Positions 1 through 9,793 of a stretch of DNA of 64,000 nucleotides are shown one piece after another. The translations under genes were made by a program, and so were the position numbers. The notes under the pieces are model-generated. The model was not told the origin of the DNA and did no database searches. It was given only the letters and a program-made list of their open reading frames with translations. How positions within the stretch are numbered: position 1 is the first letter of the stretch; each line of letters opens with the position of its first letter. Origin of the DNA: Thalassobius sp034670005 (lineage in GTDB: Bacteria > Pseudomonadota > Alphaproteobacteria > Rhodobacterales > Rhodobacteraceae); the NCBI RefSeq assembly GCF_034670005.1, contig NZ_JAXMOH010000001.1, positions 434,001-498,000 on the forward strand. Reading direction: 5' to 3'.

Positions 1-33
1 GACGACGACATCGGGGAAAAGCGCCATGTTCAT
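1..33 (-). CDS. N-terminal fragment of the gene after narI (possibly a PpiC-type peptidyl-prolyl isomerase)
   Basis: Five bases after the narI stop codon an ATG opens a frame (MNMALFPDVVV) that continues past the left edge of the window. It has the same direction and tight spacing as the rest of the operon, so it is probably the next nar gene. Paracoccus-type nar operons often carry a peptidyl-prolyl cis-trans isomerase here, and a start of the form LFPDVxVNG fits that family. With only 11 codons visible this assignment is a guess. A second ATG at 27 is an alternative start. Confidence 0.4.
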   Translation of the reverse strand, partial: MNMALFPDVVV

Positions 34-38
34 CGTTC

Positions 39-797
39 CTACTCCGCCGCTGTGGTGGTCGAGGACCGATGCTTGCCCTGCAGATCATCATGGGCGCTGC
101 GGCGGTCCTCTAGAGGACGACGGCGGCGTGATCGTACGATCTGATAGCCGGGACGCAGCGTGACATAGCGGATCGGCACCGACAGCATGTGAACCAGCCG
201 GGTGAACGGGAACAGCAGAAAAATGGTCAAGCCAAGAAACAGATGCAGCTTGAACACCAACGCGACATCCGCAATTTGATCCGCTGCTCCTGACCGGAAG
301 GTAAAGATCATCTGCGCCCAGGACATGAACTTGGTCATTTCGCGCCCATCGAGGTGTTTCAAAGAAACGAAGATTGTCCCCAATCCAAGAACAAGCTGCG
401 CCAGCAACAGCGCCAGAATGGCGATGTCGGCAAAGCTGGAGGTCTTGCGAATTCTGGGGTCGGTCCAGCGTCGATGAAACAGCATCCCCCCGCCGGCCAG
501 CGCCATGGCGCCGGCAATTCCGCCTGCAACAACCGCCAGAATCTGTTTGGCGCCGTGGCTGATGCCAAGGGCATCAAAGATCGCAATCGGTGTCAAAAGA
601 CCAATCAGATGTCCAAAGAAAATGACCAGCACACCGACATGGAACAACACCGATCCAATGATCAATTGCTTGCGCCTTAACAACTGGCTCGACGAAGATT
701 TCCAGGTGAAGGGGTCACGTTCGTAACGCGCGACCGATCCGATCAATAGAATTGACAGGGCGATGTAGGGGTATATCCCAAACAGAAAATCATGCAT
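39..797 (-). CDS. narI: Respiratory nitrate reductase gamma subunit NarI
   Basis: NarI is the membrane cytochrome b of nitrate reductase A. It oxidises quinol at the periplasmic face and passes electrons through two b hemes to NarH. The 252-residue product has about five membrane segments. Four histidines placed as in E. coli NarI (His53, His63, His185, His203) are the expected axial ligands of the two hemes. The start at 797 is preceded by AAGGAG; an upstream in-frame ATG would overlap narJ and lacks the family N-terminus. The C-terminal tail, from about residue 222, is longer and more basic than in E. coli. It is the last complete gene of narKGHJI, 11 bases after narJ. Confidence 0.96.
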   Translation of the reverse strand: MHDFLFGIYPYIALSILLIGSVARYERDPFTWKSSSSQLLRRKQLIIGSVLFHVGVLVIFFGHLIGLLTPIAIFDALGISHGAKQILAVVAGGIAGAMALAGGGMLFHRRWTDPRIRKTSSFADIAILALLLAQLVLGLGTIFVSLKHLDGREMTKFMSWAQMIFTFRSGAADQIADVALVFKLHLFLGLTIFLLFPFTRLVHMLSVPIRYVTLRPGYQIVRSRRRRPLEDRRSAHDDLQGKHRSSTTTAAE

Positions 798-808
798 TTC
801 TATCTCCT

Positions 809-1522
809 TCATTCGGCCACGTGCCGCGCGTTTGGCGCGGGGGTGACAGGTGTGTCCATCGTGGCCAGCATGTCGCGGACCTGAGGACACCCGGCGTTTG
901 GATCAGGCCCGAATGTGACTTCGGTTTCTTCCCAGACGGCATCCAGCGCGGCGAGGTCGGTTGGGTCATCGTCGGGCTGTGCCAGCATGTCGGCGACCAC
1001 TTCGGCATCCGCCTCGGTATCGGCAAGCTGTGAAAGGGTGGCGAACACGGCGGCATATCCGCTTTCGCGCCGGACAAGCCGTGCCGCGAGTGCATCAAGG
1101 ATATGCGCCGCATCCGCCAAAGTTTCCTGTACTTCAGCGAAGGGACGCGTCGACAGGAATTCCAGCAGCACCGGCAGGTGATCGGGCAGTTCGGTAGTGG
1201 CGGGTTCGAACCCGCCCTCCCGGTAGGTTTCGATCAGGCTGACCATCGCGCCGCCCCTGTCCCGGCTTTCGCCATGGACATGCTCAAAAAGGTTAAGAGA
1301 AAGTGTGCGCGACCGGTCAAAGAGCATCACATAGCTTTCTTGCAGGTCGTATAGATCGTCCCGCCCCAGTTCGTCGGCAAGCATCAACAATGCGACCTTT
1401 GTTTCGGGACTGATACGTGGATCGGCGGCCAGAACGGCCCCGATTTGCGGCATCGCGTCCTGAAGCTCTGACGAAGGATAGCTCAGGATCAGTGACAGCG
1501 CCTTGAATGTGCGGTCCGGCAT
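809..1522 (-). CDS. narJ: Nitrate reductase assembly chaperone NarJ
   Basis: NarJ is a cytoplasmic chaperone (TorD/NarJ family) that binds apo-NarG, allows insertion of the molybdenum cofactor and FS0 cluster, and helps membrane docking. It is not part of the mature enzyme. The product is 237 residues, helical and acidic, with the family pattern LILSYPS near residue 15 and an NLFEHVHGESRDRG segment in the middle. The chosen ATG at 1522 shares one base with the narH stop (TGATG), which indicates translational coupling. Longer upstream readings run into narH. The order narH-narJ-narI is the standard one. Confidence 0.95.
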   Translation of the reverse strand: MPDRTFKALSLILSYPSSELQDAMPQIGAVLAADPRISPETKVALLMLADELGRDDLYDLQESYVMLFDRSRTLSLNLFEHVHGESRDRGGAMVSLIETYREGGFEPATTELPDHLPVLLEFLSTRPFAEVQETLADAAHILDALAARLVRRESGYAAVFATLSQLADTEADAEVVADMLAQPDDDPTDLAALDAVWEETEVTFGPDPNAGCPQVRDMLATMDTPVTPAPNARHVAE

Positions 1523-3048
1523 CAGAATGTCTCCGTCGGAAGGGCAAAGGATTTTTTCTTGCCGCCAAACATGGTCGACTTGCCGGTGTCTCCGCTGGAA
1601 CAGCCATTGCCATCGGTGAACCCGCATCCGCCCCGGATATCGGCACCTTGTTCGTTCTGTTCGCGGTGCGCCGTGGGGATCGCGAAACGATCCTCGTAAT
1701 CGGCAAGCGCCATGATCTTGTACATGTCCTCGATCATCCGGCCCGACATGCCGACGCGGGCCGCGATGGCTTCGTCACGCACACCATCCACGCTGAGCGC
1801 GCGCATGTAGAGCCGCATCGCGGACATTCGTTCCAGCGCATGGACGATCGGTTCCTCATCGCCTGCCGTCAACATGTTGGCCAGGTACTGAACCGGAATG
1901 CGCAAACTGCGCACATCCGGCATCTGGTCGTTCATCGCAATCTGACCGGCCTGTGCCGCGTTCTGGATCGGTGACAGCGGCGGGATGTACCACACCATCG
2001 GCAGGGTGCGGTATTCGGGGTGCAGTGGGAAGGCGACCTTCCAGTCCATCGCCATCTTCCAGATCGGGCTGACCTTGGCCGCCTCGATCCAGTCCTCCGG
2101 CACACCATCGCGGCGGGCCGCGGCGATCACCTCGGGGTCGTTCGGGTCAAGGAACACGTCCAGCTGCGCACCGTAAAGGTCGGTTTCACGTTCCGAACTC
2201 GCCGCGGCCTCGATCTTGTCAGCATCGTACAGGATAACGCCCAGATAACGGATGCGCCCGACACAGGTTTCCGAACAGACCGTCGGCTGACCGGATTCGA
2301 TCCGCGGATAGCAGAAGGTGCATTTTTCCGATTTCCCGGTGTCCCAGTTGTAATAGACCTTCTTGTAGGGGCAGCCCGAAATGCACATCCGCCAGCCCCG
2401 GCATTTTTCCTGGTCGATCAGCACGATCCCGTCTTCTTCGCGCTTGTAAATCGCACCAGACGGGCATGACGCCGCACAGGTCGGGTTCAGGCAATGTTCG
2501 CAGAGCCGGGGAAGATACATCATGAAGGTATTTTCATACTCTCCATAGATTTCTTTCTGCACATTCTCGAAGTTGTAATCTTTCGACCGCTTGGCAAACT
2601 CGCCACCCAGGATTTCTTCCCAGTTTGGACCCTTCTCGATCTTTTCCATCCGCTCGCCGGTAATCTTCGACCGGGGACGCGCGGTGGGAAAGGCGCTCAT
2701 GTCAGGCGCCGATTTCAGATGGTCATAGTCGAAATCGAACGGTTCGTAATAATCGTCGATCTCTGGCAGGTCGGGATTGGCAAAGATATTCGCCAGAATT
2801 CGCCATTTACTGCCCTGCTTGGGATGCAACTTACCCGATTTCGAGCGCGCCCAACCACCGTTCCAATGTTTCTGGTTTTCCCAGTCGGTAGGGTAGCCTG
2901 TACCGGGCTTGGTTTCGACGTTGTTGAACCAGGCGTATTCAACGCCGTCGCGGCTGGTCCACACGTTCTTACAGGTGACCGAGCAGGTATGACACCCGAT
3001 GCATTTATCGAGATTCAGAACTTTGCCGATTTGTGCGCGCACTCTCAT
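1522..3048 (-). CDS. narH: Respiratory nitrate reductase beta subunit NarH
   Basis: NarH is the iron-sulfur subunit that carries electrons from NarI hemes to NarG through three [4Fe-4S] clusters and one [3Fe-4S] cluster. The 508-residue product begins MRVRAQIGKVLNLDKCIGCH and shows the first Cys set at 16, 19, 22 and 26. Further sets lie in CEHCLNPTCAASCP, CRGWRMCISGCPYKK and the CTFCYPRI region. Tryptophan in CRGWRMC replaces a cysteine, which is what makes one cluster [3Fe-4S] in this family. Its ATG overlaps the narG stop by four bases (ATGA), so narG and narH are probably translationally coupled. Confidence 0.97.
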   Translation of the reverse strand: MRVRAQIGKVLNLDKCIGCHTCSVTCKNVWTSRDGVEYAWFNNVETKPGTGYPTDWENQKHWNGGWARSKSGKLHPKQGSKWRILANIFANPDLPEIDDYYEPFDFDYDHLKSAPDMSAFPTARPRSKITGERMEKIEKGPNWEEILGGEFAKRSKDYNFENVQKEIYGEYENTFMMYLPRLCEHCLNPTCAASCPSGAIYKREEDGIVLIDQEKCRGWRMCISGCPYKKVYYNWDTGKSEKCTFCYPRIESGQPTVCSETCVGRIRYLGVILYDADKIEAAASSERETDLYGAQLDVFLDPNDPEVIAAARRDGVPEDWIEAAKVSPIWKMAMDWKVAFPLHPEYRTLPMVWYIPPLSPIQNAAQAGQIAMNDQMPDVRSLRIPVQYLANMLTAGDEEPIVHALERMSAMRLYMRALSVDGVRDEAIAARVGMSGRMIEDMYKIMALADYEDRFAIPTAHREQNEQGADIRGGCGFTDGNGCSSGDTGKSTMFGGKKKSFALPTETF

Positions 3049-6000
3049 TCTGCGGCCTCCACTTTTCCGGTTGAAGGCTGATCCAGCCAATCGATCTTTT
3101 TCATCTTGCGGACGATGACGAACTCATCGCGGTTGCTGCCCACGGTGCCGTAGTAGTTGAAACCGTAAGACAGCTGCGCATAGCCACCGATCATGTGTGT
3201 CGGCTTGAGCGTCGCCCGCGTGACCGAGTTGTGGATGCCACCCCGATTGCCGGTCTTTTCCGATCCGGGTGTGTTCACGATCTTTTCCTGCGCGTGATAC
3301 ATGAACAGCGTGCCTTGCTTGATCCGCTGGCTTACCACCACCCGCGCTGTCAGCGCGCCGTTGACGTTATAGGCTTCGACCCAGTCGTTATCGACCAGCC
3401 CCGCCTTTTGCGCGTCCACCTCGGACATCCAGACCACCGGCCCACCCCTGTTCAGCGTCAGCATCAGCAGGTTGTCGGTATAGGTACTGTGGATACCCCA
3501 TTTCTGGTGGGGCGTGATAAAGTTCAGCACCACATGCGGACTGCCTTCGGCCGCGTCGCTGTTGACGGCCTTGGTGATGGTTTTCAGGTCCACCGGCGGC
3601 CGGTAGCTGACAAAACCTTCGCCAAAGGCACGCATCCACAGATGATCCTGATACAGCTGCTGCCGGCCTGTCAGTGTCCGCCAAGGGATCAGTTCATGTA
3701 CGTTGGTATAGCCCGCATTATAGCAGACCTCTTCGCTTTCGATGCCCGACCAGGTCGGCGAAGATATGATCTTGCGCGGCTGCGCGGCGATATCGCGGAA
3801 CCTGATCTTGGTATGATGGGCCCCTTCGGCCAGATGGGCATGATGGCGACCAGTCGGTTTTTCCAGTTCCTTCCACGCTTTCACGGCCACCTCGCCGTTG
3901 GTTTCGGGTGCAAGCATCAGGATCATTTCAGCCGCGTTGATAGCGGTGTCGAGTTTCGGCTGTCCTTTGGACACGCCTTCGTCCTCTACGACACCGTTGA
4001 GGTCGCGCAGATGGCCGACCTCGACCTTGGTGTCCCAATTGATCCCCTTACCGCCATTGCCCAGCTTTTCCAAAAGCGGACCGACTGAGGTGAACTTCTT
4101 GTAGAGGTTGGGGTAATCCCGCTCGACCGCGATGTAGTTCGGCGCGGTTTTGCCCGGGATCAGGTCGCATTCGCCTTTCTTCCAGTCCTTCACATCAGCC
4201 TGCGCCAATTCGCCGGGTGTGTCGTGCAGCAACGGAAGCTGCACGATATCGGTCTCGACCCCCAGCACCTCGGGGGCCACTTCCGAAAATTTCCGGGCGA
4301 TTGACTTGAAGATTTCCCAGTCGGATTTGCTCTCATAGGCCGGGTCCACCGCTGCCTGCAGCGGGTGGATGAACGGGTGCATGTCACTGGTGTTCAGGTC
4401 GTCCTTTTCGTACCAGCTGGCCGTGGGCAGGACGATGTCGGAATAGACGCAGGTGGTCGACATGCGGAAATCAATGGTCACCAGCAGATCGAGTTTTCCC
4501 TTCGGCGCCTCGTCGTGCCATGCGGCTTCGGTTGGCATAACACCGCCTTCCTCGCCCAGATCCTTACCCATCACGCCGTGATCGGTGCCCAGAAGATGCT
4601 TGAGGAAATACTCATGCCCCTTGCCGCTGGATCCCAGCAGATTGGACCGCCACACAAACAAGTTGCGCGGCCAGTTTTCCGGCGCATCCGGGTCTTCGCA
4701 AGACATTTGCAGATCGCCAGATTTCAATTGCTCGGCGACGTAGTCCTTGATGTCTTTTCCGGCTTTCTGCGCCGCCTTGGAAACTTCCAGCGGGTTGGTT
4801 TTCAGCTGCGGCGCCGACGGGAGCCAACCCATCCTTTCGGCCCGGATATTATAATCGATCAGGGAAATGTCCCAATCACCCTTGGGCGCCGTAGGCGACA
4901 GGATCTCGCCCGCGCTCAATGTCTCGTAGCGCCACTGGTCGGTATGGGCATACCAGGCAGAGGTCGAATTCATGTGCCGCGGCGGGCGGCTCCAGTCCAG
5001 CCCGAAGGCCAGCGGTTGCCAGCCAGTTTGCGGACGCAGCTTTTCCTGACCGACGTAATGTGACCAGCCGCCACCTTCTTGTCCGATACAACCACACATC
5101 ACCAGCATGTTGATGATGCCGCGATAGGCCATATCCATGTGATACCAGTGGTTCAGGCCGGCCCCGAGGATGACCATGGATTTGCCATGGGTCTTTTCGG
5201 CATTGCCCGCGAATTCCCGTGCCACGGCGATGATCTTTTCACGATCCACGCCGGTGATCTTTTCGGCCCATGCCGGCGTATAGGGGCTGTCATCGTTGAA
5301 ATCTTTCGACACCCAGTCACCGCCGAGACCTCGATCAAGACCATAGTTGGCGCAGAAGAGATCGAACACGGTTGCGACCAACGCTTCTTGACCGTCAGCC
5401 AGGTTGATACGCCGCGCCGGAATGCTGCGGGTCAGCACTTCAGGGTGATCGCATTTTACGAAATCGCCCGTTGCAACCCCACCGAAATAGGGAAAATCAA
5501 CCCCCACGACTTCGTCGTGATCCTCGTCAAGAATCTGGCTCAGACGCAGCTCAGCCTGTGCCCCATTCGCCTGCGATTCAAGGTTCCACTTGCCCTCGTT
5601 ACCCCAGCGAAAACCAATGGAACCGTTGGGCACCACGATCTGACCGGAGGCGGCATCATAGGCGACCGTTTTCCAATCGGGATTGTTGGTCTCACCCAGC
5701 TTGTCGTCGAAATCCTCGGCACGCAGCATACGGCCTGGCACCAGATGTCCGTCCTTTTCATCAAGACGGACCAGCATTGGCATATCTGTGTACTTGCGCG
5801 CGTAGTCCTCGAAATATTCGGCCTGACGATCAAGGTGGTATTCACGCAGGATCACATGGCCCATCGCCATCGCGAGCGCGGCATCGGTTCCCGCCTGCGG
5901 GTTCAGCCAGATGTCGCCGAATTTGGCGGCCTCGGAATAGTCCGGGCTGACCACGGCAGACTTGGTGCCGCGATAGCGCACCTCGGTGTAGAAATGGGCA

Positions 6001-6791
6001 TCCGGCGTACGGGTCTGCGGCACGTTCGAACCCCAGAGCATCAGGAAACCCGCGTTGTACCAGTCGGCACTTTCCGGCACGTCGGTCTGTTCACCCCAGG
6101 TTTGCGGGCTGGCGGGAGGCAGGTCGCAATACCAGTCGTAGAACGACATGCAGGTACCGCCGAGCAGGCTGAGATAGCGCGACCCTGCGGCATAGCTGAC
6201 CATCGACATCGCCGGGATCGGCGAAAATCCGAACACTCGGTCAGGGCCATAGGTCTTGGTGGTGTAAGCGTTGGCTGCGGCCACGATTTCGGTCGCCTCG
6301 TCCCATGTCGCACGAACGAACCCGCCCTTGCCGCGGGTCTTGGTATAGGACGCGCGCAACACTGGGTCGCTCTGGATTGCCGACCAGGCTGCAACCGGCG
6401 CCATCGTCTTGCGCATCTTGCGCCAAGCCCGCATCAGGCTGCCCCGGATCAGCGGGTTCTTTACCCGGTTCGCGGAATAAAGGTACCAGCTATAGGAAGC
6501 ACCCCGCGCACAGCCTCGTGGTTCGTGATTGGGCAGACCCGCACGGGTGCGCGGATAGTCGGTCTGCTGTGTTTCCCATGTGACGATCCCGGATTTGACG
6601 TAGATTTTCCATGAACAGGACCCGGTGCAGTTCACCCCGTGAGTCGAGCGCACGATCTTGTCGTGGCGCCACCGGTTTCTGTAAGTATCTTCCCAATCAC
6701 GGTTCTCGCGCGTGGTCTGACCCCAACCGTCTGAGAACTGTTCCAATTCTTTCGACCGGAGAAAGTTCAATCTGTCGAGCAGATGGCTCAT
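3045..6791 (-). CDS. narG: Respiratory nitrate reductase alpha subunit NarG
   Basis: NarG is the cytoplasm-facing catalytic subunit that reduces nitrate to nitrite at a molybdenum bis-MGD centre. The product has 1248 residues, the usual family length. Near the N-terminus it has the FS0 ligand pattern HGVNCTGSC (His51, Cys55, Cys59) with Cys94 in NHEPRGCARG. The segment SFYDWYCDLPP near residue 220 contains the aspartate that ligates molybdenum. No twin-arginine signal is present, so this is the membrane-bound Nar type and not periplasmic Nap. The start at 6791 has AAAGGAA seven bases upstream. No frame disruption was seen across 3.7 kb. Confidence 0.98.
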   Translation of the reverse strand: MSHLLDRLNFLRSKELEQFSDGWGQTTRENRDWEDTYRNRWRHDKIVRSTHGVNCTGSCSWKIYVKSGIVTWETQQTDYPRTRAGLPNHEPRGCARGASYSWYLYSANRVKNPLIRGSLMRAWRKMRKTMAPVAAWSAIQSDPVLRASYTKTRGKGGFVRATWDEATEIVAAANAYTTKTYGPDRVFGFSPIPAMSMVSYAAGSRYLSLLGGTCMSFYDWYCDLPPASPQTWGEQTDVPESADWYNAGFLMLWGSNVPQTRTPDAHFYTEVRYRGTKSAVVSPDYSEAAKFGDIWLNPQAGTDAALAMAMGHVILREYHLDRQAEYFEDYARKYTDMPMLVRLDEKDGHLVPGRMLRAEDFDDKLGETNNPDWKTVAYDAASGQIVVPNGSIGFRWGNEGKWNLESQANGAQAELRLSQILDEDHDEVVGVDFPYFGGVATGDFVKCDHPEVLTRSIPARRINLADGQEALVATVFDLFCANYGLDRGLGGDWVSKDFNDDSPYTPAWAEKITGVDREKIIAVAREFAGNAEKTHGKSMVILGAGLNHWYHMDMAYRGIINMLVMCGCIGQEGGGWSHYVGQEKLRPQTGWQPLAFGLDWSRPPRHMNSTSAWYAHTDQWRYETLSAGEILSPTAPKGDWDISLIDYNIRAERMGWLPSAPQLKTNPLEVSKAAQKAGKDIKDYVAEQLKSGDLQMSCEDPDAPENWPRNLFVWRSNLLGSSGKGHEYFLKHLLGTDHGVMGKDLGEEGGVMPTEAAWHDEAPKGKLDLLVTIDFRMSTTCVYSDIVLPTASWYEKDDLNTSDMHPFIHPLQAAVDPAYESKSDWEIFKSIARKFSEVAPEVLGVETDIVQLPLLHDTPGELAQADVKDWKKGECDLIPGKTAPNYIAVERDYPNLYKKFTSVGPLLEKLGNGGKGINWDTKVEVGHLRDLNGVVEDEGVSKGQPKLDTAINAAEMILMLAPETNGEVAVKAWKELEKPTGRHHAHLAEGAHHTKIRFRDIAAQPRKIISSPTWSGIESEEVCYNAGYTNVHELIPWRTLTGRQQLYQDHLWMRAFGEGFVSYRPPVDLKTITKAVNSDAAEGSPHVVLNFITPHQKWGIHSTYTDNLLMLTLNRGGPVVWMSEVDAQKAGLVDNDWVEAYNVNGALTARVVVSQRIKQGTLFMYHAQEKIVNTPGSEKTGNRGGIHNSVTRATLKPTHMIGGYAQLSYGFNYYGTVGSNRDEFVIVRKMKKIDWLDQPSTGKVEAAE

Positions 6792-6804
6792 GTCATTTCC
6801 TTTC

Positions 6805-9537
6805 TTATTCAGCAGGTTGGGAAACAGGGGTATTGCCGCGACCACGTTCGATGTCATGCAACAGGCCACCGGGCCGGGTGTAGAAGACCCAGGTCAGGAC
6901 AAGACAAACCGCATAGAAGATCAGGAACCCCCAAAGCGCGCCCACCGGAGAACCGGTCATCGAGATCGAGGTTCCGTAGGCTTTCGGGATGAAGAACGCG
7001 CCATAGGCAGCGATGGCCGAGGTGAAGGCGATGATCGCGGCACTTTCGCGTTCGCTCTGCTTGCGGTTGGCCGCTGCGTCCAGTTCCGGCATCAGGCGCG
7101 GGATTTCACGGCCCATGATCGCCGGGATCATCTGGAAAGTTGACGCGTTGCCGATACCGGTCAGAAGGAACAATGCCATGAAGCAGGCGAAGAACCCCAT
7201 GAAGCTGCCACCGGCCCCACCCGAAGGCAGGAAAGTGATGACGCCGAAGACCGCAACGATCATACCGAGGAACGTCCAGAACGTGACCCGCCCTCCTCCA
7301 AACCGGTCACTGATCCAGCCGGTCCCGGCGCGGCTCAGCGCCCCGACAAGCGGGCCAAGGAACACGTATTGCAATGCGTTGACTTCCGGGAACATCAGCT
7401 TGGTCAGAAGCGGGAAGCCCGCCGAGTAGCCAATGAAGCTGCCAAAGGTGCCTGTATACAGCACGCACATAACCCAGTTGTGCAACCTGCTGAAGATGAT
7501 TGCCTGATCGCGGAAGCTGGCTTTGGCGTCAGCAATGTCATTCATGCCAAGCCATGCGGCTATTGTCGCCAGAATGATAAATGGGACCCAAACAAAGCCC
7601 GCGTTCTGCATCCAGAGCTGGCCACCATTGTCCAAAGTGACGGGATCTCCCCCCATGGCCCCGAAAACGCCCGCCGTAATGACGATTGGAACGAGGAACT
7701 GCATGACAGACACCCCGAGGTTGCCCAGCCCGGCATTCAGTGCGAGCGCGTTGCCCTTTTCTGCCTTGGGGTAGAAGTAGGCAATGTTAGCCATGGAAGA
7801 GGCGAAGTTGCCCCCACCAAAGCCGCACAAAAGCGCGAGAGTGAGGAAGATCAGATAGGGAGTTTGGGGATTTTGCACCGCATATCCGATGCCGATTGCG
7901 GGCAGCAGCAACGAAGCCGTCGAGAGCGTCGTCCAGAGCCGACCGCCAAAGATCGGCACCATGAAGCTATAGAAGATGCGTAAGGTAGCCCCCGACAGAC
8001 CGGGCAACGCAGCCAGCCAGAACAGCTGTGAGGATGTGAAATCAAAGCCGATTGCGGGCAAACGGGCCACAACCATCGACCAGACCATCCAGACTGAGAA
8101 GGCCAGAAGCAGCGCCGGGATCGATATCCAGAGGTTGCGGCGCGCGGTGGCACGGCCCTTTTGTTCCCAGAACTGAGCGTCTTCAGGCTTCCAATCCTCC
8201 AGAACACGCGGCATGGCCGTGCGGTCGGGGTGGTGAATTGCCTGCATTTCGGGCAATTGCGGCAGCTTATCGAGCACCTCACCATGCGCGGCGCGTTCCA
8301 TATTACGAACGGACAGGTGCATCCAGCTCAGCGCAACGCCGACCAACACAAAGAGAAGAGCAAAGCACGAGGTGTAAATCCCCGTAAGATCCAGCAGCGC
8401 ACCGAAAGAGATCGGCAAGACAAAGCCGCCAAACCCGCCGATCATACCGACAAGACCGCCAACTGCACCGACATGATTGGGGTAATAAACCGGAATGTGC
8501 TTGAAGACGGCCGCCTTGCCAAGGCTCATGAAAAAGCCGAGCGCAAAGAGAGTCCCCACGAAGGGCCACAGCCCCATGCTGGTCGAGAACGCGATCGGGC
8601 CTTCTTTGCCTTGGATGACATAATTAGTGGGCGGATAAGACAGCATGAAAAGGAAGATCATCGAGAAACCGAAGGTCCAATACATGACCGCCCGCGCGCC
8701 GAACTTATCCGCCAGATGCCCGCCATAGGCGCGGAACAGCGATGCGGACAGGCTGAAGGATGCGGCGGCCATACCCGCAGTACGAACGTCGACTTTATAG
8801 ACGTCGATAAGGTAATGCGGCAGCCACAGCGCCAGCGCAACAAAGGCACCAAAGACGAAGAAGTAGTAAAGCGAGAAGCGCCAGACCTGCAGATTTTTCA
8901 GCGGCGCGAATTGTTCCGCGAACGAAGGGGCCTTTGCCCCTGTTCTGCGCCGTTCGACCAGTTCGGGGTCGTCCTTTGCCAGCAGGAAAAACAGAACGCC
9001 GATAGTTCCCAGCGCGGCTGCCCAGACATAGGCAACCCCGTGCCAGCCAAAGGCGACCATGACAAAGGGGGCGACGAACTTGGTGACCGCCGCACCAACA
9101 TTGCCTGCTCCGAAAATGCCAAGCGCCGTACCTTGACGGCCCGCATCATACCAGCGGCTCACATAAGCCACACCGATGATGAAGGATCCGCCAGCCAACC
9201 CGATGCCAAGCGCCGCGATCAGGTACATGACGTAGCTGTCCGCCAGCGTCAGCGCCCAAGTGGCCAGCGCAGTCAGGATCATCTGGGAAGAGAAGACAAG
9301 GCGCCCACCGTATTTTTCGGTCCAGACGCCCAGAAACAGGCGGGTAATAGATCCGGTCAGAATTGGCGTCGCCACCAGCAGACCGAACTGGGTATCATTC
9401 AGACTCAGTTCGGCCTTGATGGCGACGCCGATGATGGAAAAGATCGTCCAGACCGCGAAACAAGCGGTGAAGGCGATAGTGCTCAGGCTCAGGGCGCGCG
9501 TCTGATCGGCGGGTGAGACTGTGGCTTCGGTCTGCAT
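6805..9537 (-). CDS. narK: Fused NarK1-NarK2 nitrate/nitrite transporter
   Basis: This 910-residue protein is two complete major facilitator domains joined in one chain, about residues 1-430 and 460-910, with roughly 24 membrane segments. The first half resembles NarK1 (proton-nitrate symport) and the second resembles NarK2 (nitrate/nitrite exchange). The glycine-rich nitrate signature appears in both halves, for example GLAGGSFIIGVAY and LLCGFGGGNFASSMA. Paracoccus has the same fusion, where the halves work together to start and sustain nitrate import. It is the first gene of narKGHJI, 13 bases before narG. The start has GGAGG upstream and an FNR-type box about 90 bases upstream. Confidence 0.96.
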   Translation of the reverse strand: MQTEATVSPADQTRALSLSTIAFTACFAVWTIFSIIGVAIKAELSLNDTQFGLLVATPILTGSITRLFLGVWTEKYGGRLVFSSQMILTALATWALTLADSYVMYLIAALGIGLAGGSFIIGVAYVSRWYDAGRQGTALGIFGAGNVGAAVTKFVAPFVMVAFGWHGVAYVWAAALGTIGVLFFLLAKDDPELVERRRTGAKAPSFAEQFAPLKNLQVWRFSLYYFFVFGAFVALALWLPHYLIDVYKVDVRTAGMAAASFSLSASLFRAYGGHLADKFGARAVMYWTFGFSMIFLFMLSYPPTNYVIQGKEGPIAFSTSMGLWPFVGTLFALGFFMSLGKAAVFKHIPVYYPNHVGAVGGLVGMIGGFGGFVLPISFGALLDLTGIYTSCFALLFVLVGVALSWMHLSVRNMERAAHGEVLDKLPQLPEMQAIHHPDRTAMPRVLEDWKPEDAQFWEQKGRATARRNLWISIPALLLAFSVWMVWSMVVARLPAIGFDFTSSQLFWLAALPGLSGATLRIFYSFMVPIFGGRLWTTLSTASLLLPAIGIGYAVQNPQTPYLIFLTLALLCGFGGGNFASSMANIAYFYPKAEKGNALALNAGLGNLGVSVMQFLVPIVITAGVFGAMGGDPVTLDNGGQLWMQNAGFVWVPFIILATIAAWLGMNDIADAKASFRDQAIIFSRLHNWVMCVLYTGTFGSFIGYSAGFPLLTKLMFPEVNALQYVFLGPLVGALSRAGTGWISDRFGGGRVTFWTFLGMIVAVFGVITFLPSGGAGGSFMGFFACFMALFLLTGIGNASTFQMIPAIMGREIPRLMPELDAAANRKQSERESAAIIAFTSAIAAYGAFFIPKAYGTSISMTGSPVGALWGFLIFYAVCLVLTWVFYTRPGGLLHDIERGRGNTPVSQPAE

Positions 9538-9619
9538 GGCAGGGCCTCCGGCAAAGTTGGTGTGCTCATCCCCAAAGGGGGATCGACACCAGACCTGCTG
9601 CCTTAGCGGCCCGAAAAGT

Positions 9620-9633
9620 TTGATCTAGATCAC
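9620..9633 (-). promoter_or_regulatory. FNR/NarR-type box upstream of narK
   Basis: The minus strand reads GTGATCTAGATCAA, one base off the FNR-family consensus TTGATNNNNATCAA. Its centre is about 89 bases from the narK ATG, compatible with activation of narK by FnrL or NarR. No obvious -10 hexamer was recognised downstream. Confidence 0.7.
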
Positions 9634-9733
9634 GAAACGCATTAAAGACTAACAAAATAAATGACTTACCAAAAATTGTCGCCTCGGTTTCTCATATCGA
9701 TCAAGTCTATGCATACGTAAATCAACCAGCGAC

Positions 9734-9747
9734 TTGACAAATATCAA
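9734..9747 (+). promoter_or_regulatory. FNR/NnrR-type box upstream of the narR-like gene
   Basis: The sequence TTGACAAATATCAA matches TTGATNNNNATCAA with one mismatch. It lies 46 bases before the regulator ATG, and its left half also reads as a -35 hexamer (TTGACA). It could serve autoregulation or control by FnrL. A weaker imperfect copy (CTCATATCGATCAA) lies at 9691-9704. Confidence 0.5.
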
Positions 9748-9793
9748 TCGTATTGACGATCATTAGGCTGCGCTGCGGAGGGGGCGCCTTTGC

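Noticed and set aside
5079..6614. Open frame of about 511 codons on the plus strand, antisense to narG
   Set aside because: It mirrors narG codon structure in GC-rich DNA, has no domain features or ribosome binding site, and lies wholly within a well-supported gene.
8161..9516. Open frame of about 451 codons on the plus strand, antisense to narK
   Set aside because: Highly charged, low-complexity translation without family features; a shadow of the membrane-protein codons of narK.
9691..9704. CTCATATCGATCAA as a third FNR-type box
   Set aside because: Only one half matches well; two mismatches in the other half make it too weak for a separate call.
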